This document shows positions 8,121-20,345 of a DNA stretch of 64,000 nt, piece after piece. Below the pieces are notes generated by a model, which saw nothing but the letters and a program-made list of their open reading frames with translations, was not told where the DNA came from and did no database searches. Source of the DNA: Candidatus Altimarinota bacterium (GTDB lineage: Bacteria > Patescibacteriota > Gracilibacteria > BD1-5 > UBA2023). Both the position numbers and the translations under genes were made by a program. The first letter of the stretch is position 1. The number at the start of each line of letters is the position of its first letter. Where the stretch lies: the NCBI GenBank assembly GCA_028713325.1, contig JAQTON010000001.1:261454-325453 (forward strand). The letters run 5' to 3'.

Positions 8121-11100
8121 TTAAGCTACCTTCTCGGTTACCAACAATCTTTCCGCCTTCCCTCCGAGAGACACGTAGAGTTCCGGATGGAGACTCTTTA
8201 CAAGAGTACTTACAAGACCTCCTCCTTCTTGGGATTTTTTATTCTTGGAAGGTATTTGCTCGCTTTTTACCTGTAGACGAATTGCTTCGATGAGTTTTTT
8301 TCTCGTTTCTTTTTCATGGGTTGCAACTTCTATTCGTTCCTCTTTTGTGAGTTTGGGGAAGCCGTTTCTCTCCAAGTATCCTCGAACAGTTTCATTTACT
8401 TCTTCGTGCACAATCTTTTCTATCTCCATTTCAAATGTTTGAATATCTCGTATCGTTGAAATCCTATTCGTAGAGAGCGATAATTTATTGTTTTTGAGCT
8501 CCGATATAACCGTACTGGTCTCGCTTCTGGTTATATTGATGGAACTCTTTCGTATATTTTCGATTACCATAGGGGATTCTGCCACCAATACGGCGGTCAT
8601 TGCAACGGTCTTATTGCTAGACGATGCGACATTCGTGAGGGCTTCATATGTATCGTATCTTTTGGATCTTTTAAGAATTTCATGTTTTTCTCATCGTATG
8701 AATCCTTGTGCCGTTTTTTCATCCAATAAGGTTATTTCCGTGTAACCTGTCTCTATAACCATTTTCCCTCTTCCATTGATAAGTCCTATTCTTTTTACCA
8801 TCTCATCTCCTCTCCGAAGATTATCGGAAAAACTTTTTTCGATAATTGTACCATCATTAAGACTTTCTCCAATTTTTCTCATCTCAGAGACTTCAAAGAG
8901 CTTCTTTTTCTCGTCAAGAATCTGAATATCCATATATTTCGGTGACACAATATATTCTCCATCGAGATTGATGACTCCCATAATTTCTTTGTTATTCGCG
9001 GGACATACCCGGATATATCCATTGACAATGTCCGGTGTATGTATGGAGGAAAACGACTCTTTTGAAATAATTCCTTTTTTGAGATCCACAACCTGAATTC
9101 CTTTCGTATGAGGATTTTTATAGAGAATAAGCCCCTCTTTTTCCGTATAACTGAAAACAAAAGACCCGGTCGAATGAATATCGTTTTTCTTCAGTATGGT
9201 TGATAAAATCAGAGTATCCGCCTCTCTTTTTCTCTTCAACATTTCGGGATCCTCCTTTTTTTGTATTTTCTTTTCCTCTTTTCTCGTATTTTCCATATGG
9301 GTTTTAATGGACTCCAAGTTTCTGTTATATCCTATAATTTCAAACTCCTCTTCTTGTTGCAGCTTTTCTTTTTCGGTTTTGATATTTCCTTTCCCGTCAA
9401 TAAAATCCCCGTTTTTATTTTTTGTTATTATATCTTCATTTTTTCGCAGGATACTTCCGTCTCTTTTCAAGAGATTCCCCTCTCTGTCAATAAGGAGCCA
9501 GTTTCCATCAGTACTTTCTTTTACGGCAGCTACACCACTTTCGGTAAAGTCATCGATATAGTGAAAGGGCGTTTTAAATCTCTTTCCGTCTTGATTGATA
9601 ATATATTTCACCCCGTTTTTTTTATCTACTCCTATAACCATATTTCCGCGAATTTCTGTCATGAAAGCATACTCCTGACTTTTATTGTTTTTATGATCTG
9701 CTGAATATTTTAATTGGTATGATTCGCCGTCAAATATCCGATATCCTCCATTACTGAATCGTTGAATGGAGGTAAAGGAAGATTCAGTGTGTTCTGAAAT
9801 AATTTTTCATTTCTTGTCTATGATAAAATTTATCTCCTTCCCATTCTCTATCTTTGTTACCGCTGCCTGCCCATCTTTGAAGTGACTGGCATAAATATAT
9901 TCTTCAAAAACTTTTTTCCCATTTACATCACGATATTCGTAGAATGTTTTTCCATTTCTTTCTATTTCCCGTATGGCAAAACCTTCCTCGAAACGAAGCG
10001 TGCGAAATTCCTTTTCCGTGAGATATCACTCCTTTGTTAAATACTCTTTATTGTAATGCTCCACCTTTTCTTCTATATTCTCTTTCTTTTCCGTGAGAGA
10101 AGACCTCAGTTTTTTAAATTTATTTAACAGTCCTTCTTTCCCGGGGAATGAAACAACCTTGATTTCGTCGATGATTTGAGCGGTTAATTCTTCTATTTTT
10201 TTGAAATGGGTTATTCTTGCAATATCATTCAATCAGTGCAGGATTGTTTCATTTGTGAGTGTTCGAAGTTTGGTGATGCGTATATCGATGGAGTCATATC
10301 CCGTAAGGATGTTTTTATGGAGAAATTTTCGTGCCTCTTTGAAGGGGAGGGCATCTTGAATCTTTTCCATACCCGTTCATACTATTTTCCCGGTTGCCTG
10401 CATCACCTTTTCTATACCTATAGCCTCTGGCATAACTCCTCAATTCCTTTTGAGCGTGTCTACAATCTCCCGGATTCATCCGTAATTAGGAATGTCTTTG
10501 ATACTTCTCGTTCATCCGCGTACTCCGTTGATGATTTCTTGGATTTTCTTTCCCGTAAGTCATTCTTTAAAGCGTACACGATCAATCGTGTTTACGAAAC
10601 TTTCGAGATCGTCCCAATTTTTTACTTCCCCAATAGCAGTAATGATTTTTTTCGGTGTTTTTGTCTCTAGTTTTTCGGATGCTCTTTTTCGCTGTTTTTT
10701 TGATGTAAAATCTTTGCTGGATTCTGTCTTCCCGGTTGCTTTGAATTTTATGTTCTGATCCGATGTTTCCGGTTGTTTGAACTTGAGACGGGCTTTTCCT
10801 GATTTTATGACGGCATTCATCCCTTTTGCTCCGAGAATCGCCACTATGGCATTTCCGAATATTTTTCCAACTGCTTCTGCTTGCTGTTTTTCTGGAAGTC
10901 CCTGGATTTCCTTAAGTCCCTCTTCGAATTTTTTGAGAAAATCTCCCCAGAGTTTTTCATAATCGGAATAATTCTCTTTGAGATAGTCATAAAAACTTTC
11001 AACACTGGCATATACCGTATCGCGTAATTCCGGATTGGTTAAAAAAAGAAAAGCGAAAATTATCCCTTCGGTAAATCCTTCAATCATGCCTATTCCTATC

Positions 11101-11927
11101 CCTTTTACTCCGTAGAGTGCGTTTTTTGCTGAATCAAGTTTTTTCTCTGTAATGAGATATCCGGCAAAAGATTGCATCTCCCCTAATTTTTTTCAGAGAA
11201 GGATTTCCGTCTGCTTCTTATAAAAAGCAAGTTTTTTAGCATCGTCTGCACTGAGCTCTTTTCATTCAAAAGAAGCGAGAAGGGTTTTGTAGTCTTTTTC
11301 GATATTTTTTTGTATGGATTGTATATTTTCTTCATATATTTTTTTTCCAGATTCTCCTCATGTTGCCTCGACAACCGCATCCCGTATCATAAACCAATCA
11401 TTGATATCTTCCCGATAAGAATTATTTATTTCTTCAATCTGATGCTCGTATTGAGTAAGTCGTTTATTGGCTCGCCGTATCTTTTCTTCCGCTGATATCT
11501 CTTTTCTTTCCGGAGAGGACTTTCCGCTGAGTGGATTTTTTATGAAAAGTTCATCCACTTTTGTAAGGACTTTTTCGATGTCTTCCTGACTGTTTTTTAA
11601 CTCCACTCAATTAACAACCGTATTGAGCACAAGCATAATCTGTCCCTCATGTTTTTTGAAATATGCCTTGTTCTCCTTTCATCCATTGCTTCCTCAGAGT
11701 TTGGATTTTTGCAAGAGGGCATTGAGGATATTAACGGTATCGGTATTTTCGATACTATTTTTCTCGATACTATTTACTTTTTTTATCATCGCGTCAAGGT
11801 GCGAGACTTTATGGTGAAAGGATTTTAAAACTTCTCATGAATTATGTTCTTCTCAAGAGTTTTCTTGTTTTTCTGAATGGGAAATTTCCTCACTCATAAC
11901 ATAGGATGAATTCTGTTCTTTTGGCAT
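8121..11927 (-). CDS. Large WG-repeat-like protein, 1268 residues
   Basis: One leftward frame of 3.8 kb with many TGA codons and no TAA or TAG until 8121-8123. Residues 1-250 are polar and coiled-coil-like. A hydrophobic stretch with Gly (around residues 275-297) could span a membrane. Residues about 630-1080 form a beta-rich repeat region with units such as KNGVKYIINQDGKRF, GNWLLIDREGNLL and IMGVINLDGEYIVSPKY, which fit WG (KWG) repeats. The last 150 residues are helical. It starts MPKEQNSSYV, 21 nt after the stop of the 90-residue gene upstream, so they form an operon. WG repeats usually bind other molecules; the role here is unknown. Confidence 0.7.
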
Positions 11928-11948
11928 ATTTTTATTTTTAATGGGAAT

Positions 11949-12221
11949 CTAAAGATAGGCAATTTCGAGTTCTACTTGACTCATTTCCTGTTCTTTGAGT
12001 TTCGATTCTTTGTTTTGTAGATAATTTCTGATTTGTGTACTAAGGATATCGAGTTCCTTGTTCACTTGGCTTAAAATTTCCTGTTCCAGAGGAAGGTATG
12101 TTTGCATGAAACAGAACATATCATCTTTTATAGCTCTGGATATTTCCTCATTTGATAAGCATTCTTTTCTGTCCGGAGGGATAAGAAGAGACTTCTCTAT
12201 ATATTGTTTTATATGAGACAT
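11949..12221 (-). CDS. Small helical hypothetical protein, 90 residues
   Basis: Uninterrupted leftward frame MSHIKQYIEKSLLIPP..., ending in TAG. It is charged, predicted helical and has no transmembrane segment. It is the first gene of a two-gene operon with the WG-repeat-like protein and lies behind a good promoter. It may be a partner of that protein. No family recognised. Confidence 0.6.
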   Translation of the reverse strand: MSHIKQYIEKSLLIPPDRKECLSNEEISRAIKDDMFCFMQTYLPLEQEILSQVNKELDILSTQIRNYLQNKESKLKEQEMSQVELEIAYL

Positions 12222-12250
12222 AGGGGGCGGATAAAGTAAGAATTGCTTCT

Positions 12251-12279
12251 ATCTTATCATTTATTCTCCTTTAAAGCAA
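12251..12279 (-). promoter_or_regulatory. Promoter of the WG-protein operon
   Basis: Minus-strand TTGCTT (12274-12279), a 17-nt spacer and TAAGAT (12251-12256). Confidence 0.5.
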
Positions 12280-12300
12280 AAAACCCAGTTCAATAATGTA

Positions 12301-12385
12301 TTGACATAATATTTTTTATTTGTGTAATAATTTATATTCGAAAAATACTCAGTTTTTTGCTTTGGAAAGGACTATGTGTTATACT
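12301..12385 (+). promoter_or_regulatory. Two candidate promoters of the gene at 12452
   Basis: Upstream one: TTGACA (12301-12306), 18 nt, TAATAA. Downstream one: TTGCTT (12357-12362), 17 nt, TATACT (12380-12385). Both face the large gene at 12452. Confidence 0.5.
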
Positions 12386-12451
12386 CGTAGACGAAATTAT
12401 ATATTTTTATATATATCAAAGAGAATTTTATTTCTTATTATCCTGCAATAT

Positions 12452-14707
12452 ATGACCTGAGGACTGAGAGAGTGGGTTGACAGTATCGATGTTGGTGGTG
12501 ATGGAAAAAAGGACACGAAAGAATATCAAAACATCAAAGATATTCTTCTTAAAGATGCAGAGTTTCTTTGGGGTCAATTTCAAGCGAAAAAGATCGACAA
12601 AATAGAATATGACACCTATCTCCTCAAACTTCGAAAAATTCTTCAGAAACATTATTCTTCGGTTCAAGAAGCTTACAATCGATATAACCAAGAACAGAAA
12701 ATTATTTTTCAGGAAACAGAAAATAAATCGACGGGATTGGCTAAAATCATTCGAAATGTAAAAACGGAAGGAACTGTATTTGCTGAGAGGTTCTTGACAG
12801 AAGATCTTCTTCATTGATATACAACCGCTGCGGGAAATTATACCATTCCTGTCAAAGTTTTCGAAGAAAAGTTAAAAATGGATAGTTTCAAAGATGTTAA
12901 TACAAAAGAGATAACAAGTTATCTTGAATATCTTTTAAAAAAAGGAAAACTCAATAAAGAAACGATTGAGGAGAAATTCTGAAAAGACAATATGATGGAA
13001 TTTATGCGAATCTGGTCAACTAAAATTCAGAAATTTGATATAAAATCTAGAAATATAAATGATACTACCTTTGCAAAAGAATTAGGAGAATATTTTCTTG
13101 GAAATACAGATGAGGTCGAGGAGGTGTTGGCTAAAATCTTTCAAGAAAAACTTGAAAAAGATAATATCCAAGTTGCCCAGAAAATATATCATGATGCCCA
13201 GAATTCAAAACATCCATTTTTTAAAAGATGAAAGAATAAACAAGGAGAAAAAGAATCTATCAAAAAATACACGATATTTATTGATAAAGCCTATAATGCT
13301 TTTAAAAAAGAGGGAGAAAAAAGGGATGATTTCCAAAAAAAGTTCGAGAAGCTTTTAAAAAATGGGTTCAGTACATATGATATATGTTATGAACTACTTG
13401 GTGATACTGTAAAGATAGGGGAATTTAAGAAAATTATAGCAGAGGTCTCAAAGATAGAAAAGAAGGAAGAACAAGATATCGGTCAGGAAATACAAGAACA
13501 TATTGCCAAAAATCTTTCTTGTTACGGAAAGAATTTCTGTGCTCTTCCTCGCGATGAACAATTAGTGATAGCGAAAAAACAAAACGATCATGAACTTGTT
13601 CAATTGTTGAAAGAACAAGATATTCATAAGAAGAATAGCAAACGAACAGAAAAAGTGGCAGAAGAATCCCCACGAGGCAATAATGCGTTAGCTCTTCTTT
13701 TAAAGACTAAGCAACAAGGACTTCCTATTGATCAGGCGAATAAAGGAATTGATATGATTATAAAGGTAGATGAATCCACAAATATTCTCAATACCTCCGA
13801 AAATATTACTTTTGTTCAGTCATTACCGGGCTTTGAGAATGTAACGGATTTATCAAAAAAAGATGTTGCAGAAAAACTTATTCCGTATCTTGAGACTAAA
13901 TCTTCAAAGACCAAAGAAGAAACCTCTCTACTTACTGCTTTAAACAAACTTACCGTTCTTAGAAAAGAGGAGAAACGAGAGACAGTCAAGATAGCTATGG
14001 GTATTACTGACGATGCAATATACGATAAGCTTGAAAAAGAAGGAAAAATTCCAGATTCTATTTTTGCTGGAGATTTGCTTGAATCGATCAATCCAGGTAT
14101 GACCATGGCACAGCTTGGCAAAAAGTTGAATAAAGCGATTGATAATAAAACTTTTGCTTTTATTGAAAATCATACAGAAAAAAACGATATAACAACAAAA
14201 TTGGCGACACTTTCAGACAATGAAAAAATACCTCTCCAAGAAATCGGTGGCGATACATGTTTTGTGGAGAAAAATGGAAACGGATATACTTTGTCTATCA
14301 ATGGGGACAAGAAAGACTGTTCCAGTAAAGAGGGAGTGAAAAATACCCTCGATGCTTATAACCTTTTTCATAGATTGGGACTTAAATCTATTATTCCGCA
14401 TATGGATGTATTTCTCGCCACTGTTAGAGAGAGTAGTCCCATTTGTCCAAAATTCAATACGGAGGAGGAATTTTCTCCCGAGAAACAACTTTTTTTATCA
14501 AGTATCGTAAATAAGATATTTCATCTTGATATGGAGAAAATCATAGCGTGAGGAGGGACGGAAACGATACTCTCTGATTTTGAAACACGACTCAGCAGGA
14601 TTGATCAGAAAGCACGACTAAAGGATAGGGAGGTTCTGACTGCACAAGGAGATTTTCATAAGGAAGGATTGAAACAGGTATTGATGGCAGAAAGGGGAGT
14701 TCTCTAA
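12452..14707 (+). CDS. Large helical hypothetical protein, 751 residues
   Basis: Frame from ATG 12452 to TAA 14705-14707 with several TGA codons read as Gly, including the third codon. The protein is charged, Lys/Glu-rich and mostly helical, with no signal peptide or membrane span. Short runs such as LPGFENVTDLSKKDVAEKL suggest repeated helical hairpins. It is divergent from the WG-protein operon, whose products have a similar make-up. No domain recognised. The start fits the frame, but there is no Shine-Dalgarno sequence to confirm it. Confidence 0.65.
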
Positions 14708-14865
14708 ATAGTGTTTTTCTAACGCAGTGGCATTTGTCTCCTGTGGAGATGTCTTCGCGTGAAATTAAATCAAAACAGCTGTTTTTTTAAATCTTCAAAT
14801 ATTATTACGCTATTTGTCATATTTTCATATACTGGAGGAAACTTTTTACACATTATAATAGAAAT

Positions 14866-15288
14866 ATGATTGCAAGTTCGGAAAGATATGCACGAAAATC
14901 CAAAGAATCCGCGTTAAAGCCCATCCGGTCGACGGTGATGTTCCAATGAAAATACAAAGAGGAACTACAAAAGACCATGGATAGTGTCGAAAAGGCTATC
15001 GAGGAAGATCTAAAAGATTATTTCGTAGTGGATTCTATTCTCTGAGGAAATAATAATCTCAAAGTGCGGATAGACGATCGGGAACAGGGGGTGGAAAGAA
15101 TCGTTAACTGTATGTTTCGGCACCACCATACCGATGAGCGGTACGGAAATATACACATCGACCTCGTTACAACGGGACTCGGAATAAAATCGAAATTGCA
15201 CGAAGTTGGAAAATTCAGTATTTTGGACAGAGAAACCATCAAGGAAAAGGTTTTGAAGGATTTGATAATCTGCGTAAAGGGGCGTTAA
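14866..15288 (+). CDS. Hypothetical protein, 140 residues
   Basis: Frame MIASSERYARKSKESALK... to TAA 15286-15288 with two TGA read as Gly. It is basic at the N-terminus, with the segment VERIVNCMFRHHHTDERYG in the middle and a compact C-terminal half. No membrane segment. TATAAT at 14854-14859 lies only six bases before the ATG, which would give a nearly leaderless mRNA if it is the -10 box. Family not recognised. Confidence 0.6.
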
Positions 15289-15401
15289 AATAACATTCCA
15301 TTACATAAGACGCTTTATCGGGTTTTGAAATATTCTCATGAACCATGAGAGGGGATTCCTCCAAAAAATCTAAATTTCCAAAAAAGTCAAGAGCTTTTCT
15401 C

Positions 15402-15429
15402 TTGCGGTGGCGAAGGGAAAGGGTATAAT
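15402..15429 (+). promoter_or_regulatory. Promoter of the DUF1360 gene
   Basis: TTGCGG (15402-15407), a 16-nt spacer and TATAAT (15424-15429), 25 nt before the ATG. Confidence 0.5.
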
Positions 15430-15454
15430 TACGCAGTTTTCTCACCTTCAGTCT

Positions 15455-15931
15455 ATGGGTCGACCATTTTTCAAAACTGCGGAAGATATATGGAATGGGA
15501 TTTTCACCCTCCTGTTCCTCCTATTGTTCGGAATGCTCGTTTTCTGGCTTAATCTCCAATGACCACTTCCACACCGAATCGAACCATTCGATTTTCTCCT
15601 CCTTTCCTTCGCGACATTTCGCCTCATTCGCCTCCTGACCTATGACAAGATTACCAATTTTGTCCGGGCATACTTTGGATCGAAAGACCATTCTCTCGGA
15701 CGAACTATTTTCGAACTTCTCATTTGTCCGTGGTGCTCGGGGATATGGTCGGCTCTTCTTCTCATTGCTATTTTCACTCTTTTTTCGTTCGGATGGTTTT
15801 TCATACTTTTGCTCAGTGTCGCCGGATTCGCTTCGTTTCTTCAGATTGTCATAAACAGTGTTTCTCACTATGGAGAAAAATCAGTGCCTGAAAAGCGATT
15901 TCTCGACGAAGGAAAAAGATTGGAGAAATAG
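15455..15931 (+). CDS. DUF1360 family membrane protein
   Basis: Has 158 residues with three to four hydrophobic segments. The family signature FELLICPWCSGIWSALLL holds the paired Cys of a membrane-embedded CxxC, preceded by RLIRLLTYDKITNFVR, as in DUF1360 proteins. One TGA (15560-15562) is read as Gly. The C-terminal tail is charged and cytoplasmic. The function of DUF1360 is not established. Confidence 0.8.
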
Positions 15932-16053
15932 CCCCGACTATTTTACTTTTATGGATCAGTATCGTGAGTCTGAATCGAGAAGACAAAAAGATACGCACAT
16001 TTTTATGGATATAACATAAGACAGATGAGTCTATTTCTTTTCAAAAACTCTCT

Positions 16054-16749
16054 TTGAAAACAATTGAAAAACTTCCCATCCTTTGAGAAGGCGGATGTCA
16101 TGTCGTCTATGATACGAGAGACGGAAGCGTTCTTAAAAAGCCAAAATGGATTTGGCGACTTTTGTGTGACTTCGAGATGATTTCGGAGGACGTGCAAATC
16201 GCGACGAAGTATTTTGAGAAATATATCTGGCCGACGGCAGTCGTTCGGGATGTAAAAAATTCAAAGGGGTATGTAATCGTTCAGCCAATTCTCCCGACAA
16301 ACACCCCTCTTACTTCCGATATACTCAAGAGCTCAACAGAACTCGAAAAACAATTCGATGACTTTTTGAAAAGAAATGAAATTCTCTATGCCGAAACGGG
16401 TCGGGCTTTCGATTTTTTTGGACTCGAGTGAATGATTGCTTCTCTCGTCGCGAAAGAGGGGGTAAAGGGAAGTGAAAATGCAGTTCATGTTTTTCAGAAG
16501 ATTTTTCGACAGTTCGTCGTGAAATCAGTTATTTGAAAGGATGACATCGAAGAGGGTATCTCTATCACGAACCTTCTTGTCATCGAACAAGACGGACTGC
16601 AAACGATACAGGTTGTCGATCCGACATTGACAAATGAACGCAGTATGAAAATGGAAGAAAAAACCTTTGCCTACTGTTGCAATTCTTTGAATAGAAGATA
16701 CATGAAAAAGCATTTCAAAAGAGATATTCTCCTTCAACCGAAGGATTAA
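16054..16749 (+). CDS. Kinase-like protein, 5' end uncertain
   Basis: Frame of 231 residues from a TTG at 16054 to TAA 16747-16749. It begins with a glycine-rich loop (KLPILGEGGCHVVYDTRDG) followed by a Lys-containing strand (VLKKPKW), reminiscent of protein-kinase-like or LPS-kinase folds. No clear HxD or DFG motif is seen, so the call is tentative. TGA codons are read as Gly. There is no in-frame ATG near the start, but an ATG frame with a T-rich leader at 15951-16019 (22 codons) sits just upstream in another frame. A frameshift or sequencing indel may have split one gene. Confidence 0.55.
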
Positions 16750-16850
16750 TTATACTTGCTTCGAATTCTCTGCAAGACCTGCGAACAGGGTTCATAATAC
16801 TCCTTGTTTTTCATACTTCCCGCAAAATACTTATTTTTTTGAAATTTTTT

Positions 16851-16878
16851 TTGACATTCCTCTCTTTTTCCATAATAT
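16851..16878 (+). promoter_or_regulatory. Promoter of tRNA-Asn
   Basis: TTGACA (16851-16856), a 16-nt spacer and TAATAT (16873-16878), about 30 nt before the tRNA. The preceding 100 nt hold no gene. Confidence 0.6.
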
Positions 16879-16908
16879 ACGCGGGCTTTCTTTTCGGGAA
16901 AGGTATAT

Positions 16909-16983
16909 TCCTCGGTAGCTCAGTGGTAGAGCAAACGGCTGTTAACCGTTGGGTCATAGGTTCGAATCCTATTCGGGGAGCCA
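16909..16983 (+). tRNA. tRNA-Asn (anticodon GTT)
   Basis: Cloverleaf of 75 nt with CCA encoded. Acceptor TCCTCGG with TCGGGGA (two G-U pairs), discriminator G73, D-arm AGCTCAGTGGTAGAGC, anticodon loop CTGTTAA and T-arm ATAGGTTCGAATCCTAT. Confidence 0.96.
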
Positions 16984-17001
16984 TTTTGAATTTTCAACCG
17001 A

Positions 17002-17038
17002 AAAGGTATCAGTAATTCGTTTACTGGTGCCTTTTTTT
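17002..17038 (+). terminator. Terminator after tRNA-Asn
   Basis: Hairpin AGGTATCAGTAA / TTCG / TTTACTGGTGCCT with G-U pairs, then a run of seven T. Confidence 0.8.
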
Positions 17039-17210
17039 GTCGGTTCTAACGCTCGGTATTGGCGGGTATTTTCGGAAAATCTGAGTTTTTGACTTCCCAA
17101 TCACATATCCATGATACCGAAAACTTCCATTTTTACAAAGTAACTTTTGCTTTAATAAAGGATTACTGAGGTATCTTTTAAATTCTTTTGATTTCATTAC
17201 CGGAACGGGT

Positions 17211-17633
17211 ATGGTTCAAAGCATCGGAACCGGTACGTGACTCATATCTCTCCGTCTCACCACCTATGATACATCAGGAGAAACACGACAATTATTTGAG
17301 AGTGGTTGAACCAGAGTATTTTCTTTCTCCCATAACATACAAAAAAGATGGTACAAGATATCTGGCACTACGGAAGATATGGTGCTCAACTCCTCTGTTA
17401 TGCAGTATTATAACCTCACCAATAGGAATAATACTCCGGAAAATGAGATCCGTCTCATAAAAATCGTCGGATGAAATGGTATGTCTTACGCTTCTCTTAC
17501 AATTCAGAATGTCCTCGGAAGTAAGGTTATTATGGGCTCCGGGACAAATCTCGAAAAAGCCACACTCACTTTCGAGAAGAATGGGAAGGAAATGTCATTG
17601 GTGGTGACAATGGATGGGGTTATTTATCACTAG
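17211..17633 (+). pseudogene. Probable 5'-truncated surface-protein gene
   Basis: Convincing protein-like frame (for example TTYDTSGETRQLFESGG and LTIQNVLGSKVIMGSG) ending in TAG 17631-17633, with several TGA read as Gly. It stays open back to the tRNA-Asn terminator near 17041, but has no good start, promoter or signal peptide. ATG 17211 is only the first in-frame ATG. The sequence style is that of the beta-rich C-terminal parts of the surface proteins nearby. It is probably the remnant of a larger gene whose front was lost at the tRNA side. Confidence 0.45.
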
Positions 17634-17732
17634 GATATCCGCCGAAAACAATGCCTGAAATAATACCCTTGTTTTTTCTCTATATTCTGCTACACTACGG
17701 TACAAATCTTTTAGTTCTTGTCTTTTCATGCT

Positions 17733-20342
17733 ATGAAACAGAGAGAAAATGGTCGTCAGTATTGATTCACTCTCATAGAGCTCCTCGTTTCCGTTTCCAT
17801 CCTCGCGACTATTTCTATCGTCGCGTATACGTCCTACTCGGGACATATGAAGACGGTGAATAATGCCACTCGTATATCAACCATCGATTCTCTCCATCTG
17901 AGTCTCAGAGATTACTACCAGATGAAGAAGATTCTTCCCGAACCGAACTCCAACTATATCTCCTACGATGAACGGGGAGCGTATATGCACTCGCTCTCCT
18001 GAGCGTATGGAGTTTCCGGTTATGTGAGCAATGATTTTCTCCCGGCCGGATACGTGAATTTCCGAGCGACAGACCCCGAAAGTCATCAATTCTACGGATA
18101 TGGAAAGACTCTTGGTAGACAGTCCGAAAATGGGAAAGAAACGCTCGATGCGAAGTTCGATGTTGCAGCAGTACTCTACGACGAAAAAACCGGAGGTTAT
18201 AAGACCTATATCCGAGGAACGTACGAGAAACAACGTCTCTCTTCTCTTATACGAGCATATTCTTCTTCGAACTTCGTCTCTCAGGATTCGACAGAAGACC
18301 TTCCGTATAATCCGTACGAACGAAAGATAACCGCCTATATTTCCAGCCATTCGGGAACCCTCGCTTTCACGAACTCCGAGGGAATAACCACTACGCTCGT
18401 CTCTCCTCTCTCTTTCACCGGAGAACTTAATGTTGGAGATACCATTACTCTCAGTACCGGTTCCACCGCTCTTCTCCACATATCCGACGGTTCCGAACTC
18501 TCTCTCGGAAGTGTAACAACCGAAACAGTCCTCTCTCTTGATACTCTCGAATATAGTGCGGATAATAATCTCGCTTCCAGAGTCGCTCTCTGGCTCAAAT
18601 CCTGAGAAGTATGGACAGAAGCTCCGCACCTCAGAAGTGAAACCGATTCCACGAGTGATTTCTCCATACAGACCGATTCCGCTCTCGCAGCGGTTCGGGG
18701 AACGGTATTTGGAATGGCGAAAAATCCTCTCACCAATACTACCGCTATATCGCTCAAAGTAGGAAAATTGGAAGTCACCAAGATAACAACCAGTCCTGAT
18801 ACTGGAGCTATCCTCTCACAAACAGGATTTACGAGTGATAATGGTTTCAGTATCACTGCCACAGAAGGATTTGTATCTTCTGGTTCCTGATCTTACATGG
18901 TTGTGCCAGATAATGGAACTCCTATCAAACTCGATGGTATACAGAATCCTACAAATGAAGGAGGAACGGTACCACCAACTTCTACGGGTTCTCTTAATAA
19001 GTATGACATAGACCAGAAGATTAACCATCCGCCGTTCTCCCTCGGATATCGTCCTCTGGCAGACAAGATATCGTTTACTCATACGGGAGCAGATACTAAT
19101 GGACTTCTCACTGTGAAGTTCCAGAACTATGGAGCTGATTCCTATCGACTCTCCTTTGGAACTGGGGAGGTCAACGATGAAAATTTTCTCCAAAACCCAA
19201 ATCCATCCTATACCGGGGCTCTTTCGACCACTCATGGTCCAGTGGTTATAACTGGAGCATTCCATTACTATCAGAACCCAAATATTGACCGATACTATAC
19301 ACTCGCGGTATGTCTTCGTGGTGTTTGTTCCTCTCCCGACATTAAAAATCTCCCGACGAATCTCTTCTCCTTCGGTCCTTTCTACATTTGGGGAGAGAAG
19401 AAAGGAACCGTGCCAGATACAGCAATAGGAGATGCAACTCCACCAGTGGCTAATCCTGATACTATCACCACTCCGATCAATACTCAGAAGATAGGAATAG
19501 ATGTACTTATCAATGACCCGGATGATGATAGTGGAGTACGCCCGACACTTACGGGAACACTCTCGAACCAGATATGAGGGACTTTCACAGGAAATACAGC
19601 AAATATTGGAACGATCGATTTTACACCAACGACAGGGTTTACTGGTTCTGCCAGTACTATCTATACCATCCAGGATGGATCGAATAATACCGCGACAGGG
19701 TTATTGACCGTGGCGATTGAGTGTATACAAGATGCTTGTGAACAACATTTGGTAGTATATGCGCCGTATAATGTGGCGGGGGACTTGAATATGTATACGG
19801 GGAGTACGACTCATTTATCCTATCAATCCGGTGGTACTATCACGAGTAGTGGAGTCAATGGTATGAGTGGGATATTTATACCAAACTGATGAAGTAGTTT
19901 TCTCAAATATACCCTCCCACCTCTCGGAAGTAATTTCAGTATCGAGATGAGCGTGCGGGGTGGGGCGTTGAGAAGATTGACTGGTTCATTAATATATAAA
20001 TTATTTAGTTTTGATTCTTGAGTTAATTTAAACATATTTAATAATTCTACTGCACATCGTTTAAGTTTTGCCTTATGAAACAATTTATCCTCAAATATAT
20101 CTAATACAGAGTTGAATTTAAAAATTACAGATAATAACAAGTTTTATAGAGTTATTACTAAGGTTGAAAATGGAGTTCCGTATTTGTCCATTTTAGATGG
20201 AGGTACTGTGACATCAACATGAACTCCGATATCTGGATGAATCCCGCAAAGCTATACAGGTAACATATACATATGATCTGATACCTCTAAAGCTAATCAA
20301 TGGAATGACATTATCGACTCCGTAAAAATTTATAAATACTAA
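17733..20342 (+). CDS. Prepilin-anchored FecR-domain surface protein
   Basis: Has 869 residues. The leader MKQRENGRQY-G-FTLIELLVSVSI is a type IV prepilin signal whose -1 Gly is encoded by TGA (17763-17765). A pilin-like helix follows, then a FecR-type domain (around residues 225-320: GSTALLHISDGSELSLGS ... GEVWTEAP ... AAVRGTVFGMAK). Next come beta-sandwich segments with cadherin-like text (ATPPVANPDTITTP) and a C-terminal LamG-like end (SKANQWNDIIDSVKIYKY). Composition turns strongly AT-rich from about 19980, inside the gene. It is likely displayed on pili or the cell surface as an adhesin. The frame is continuous from ATG to TAA with TGA as Gly. Confidence 0.8.
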
Positions 20343-20345
20343 AAT

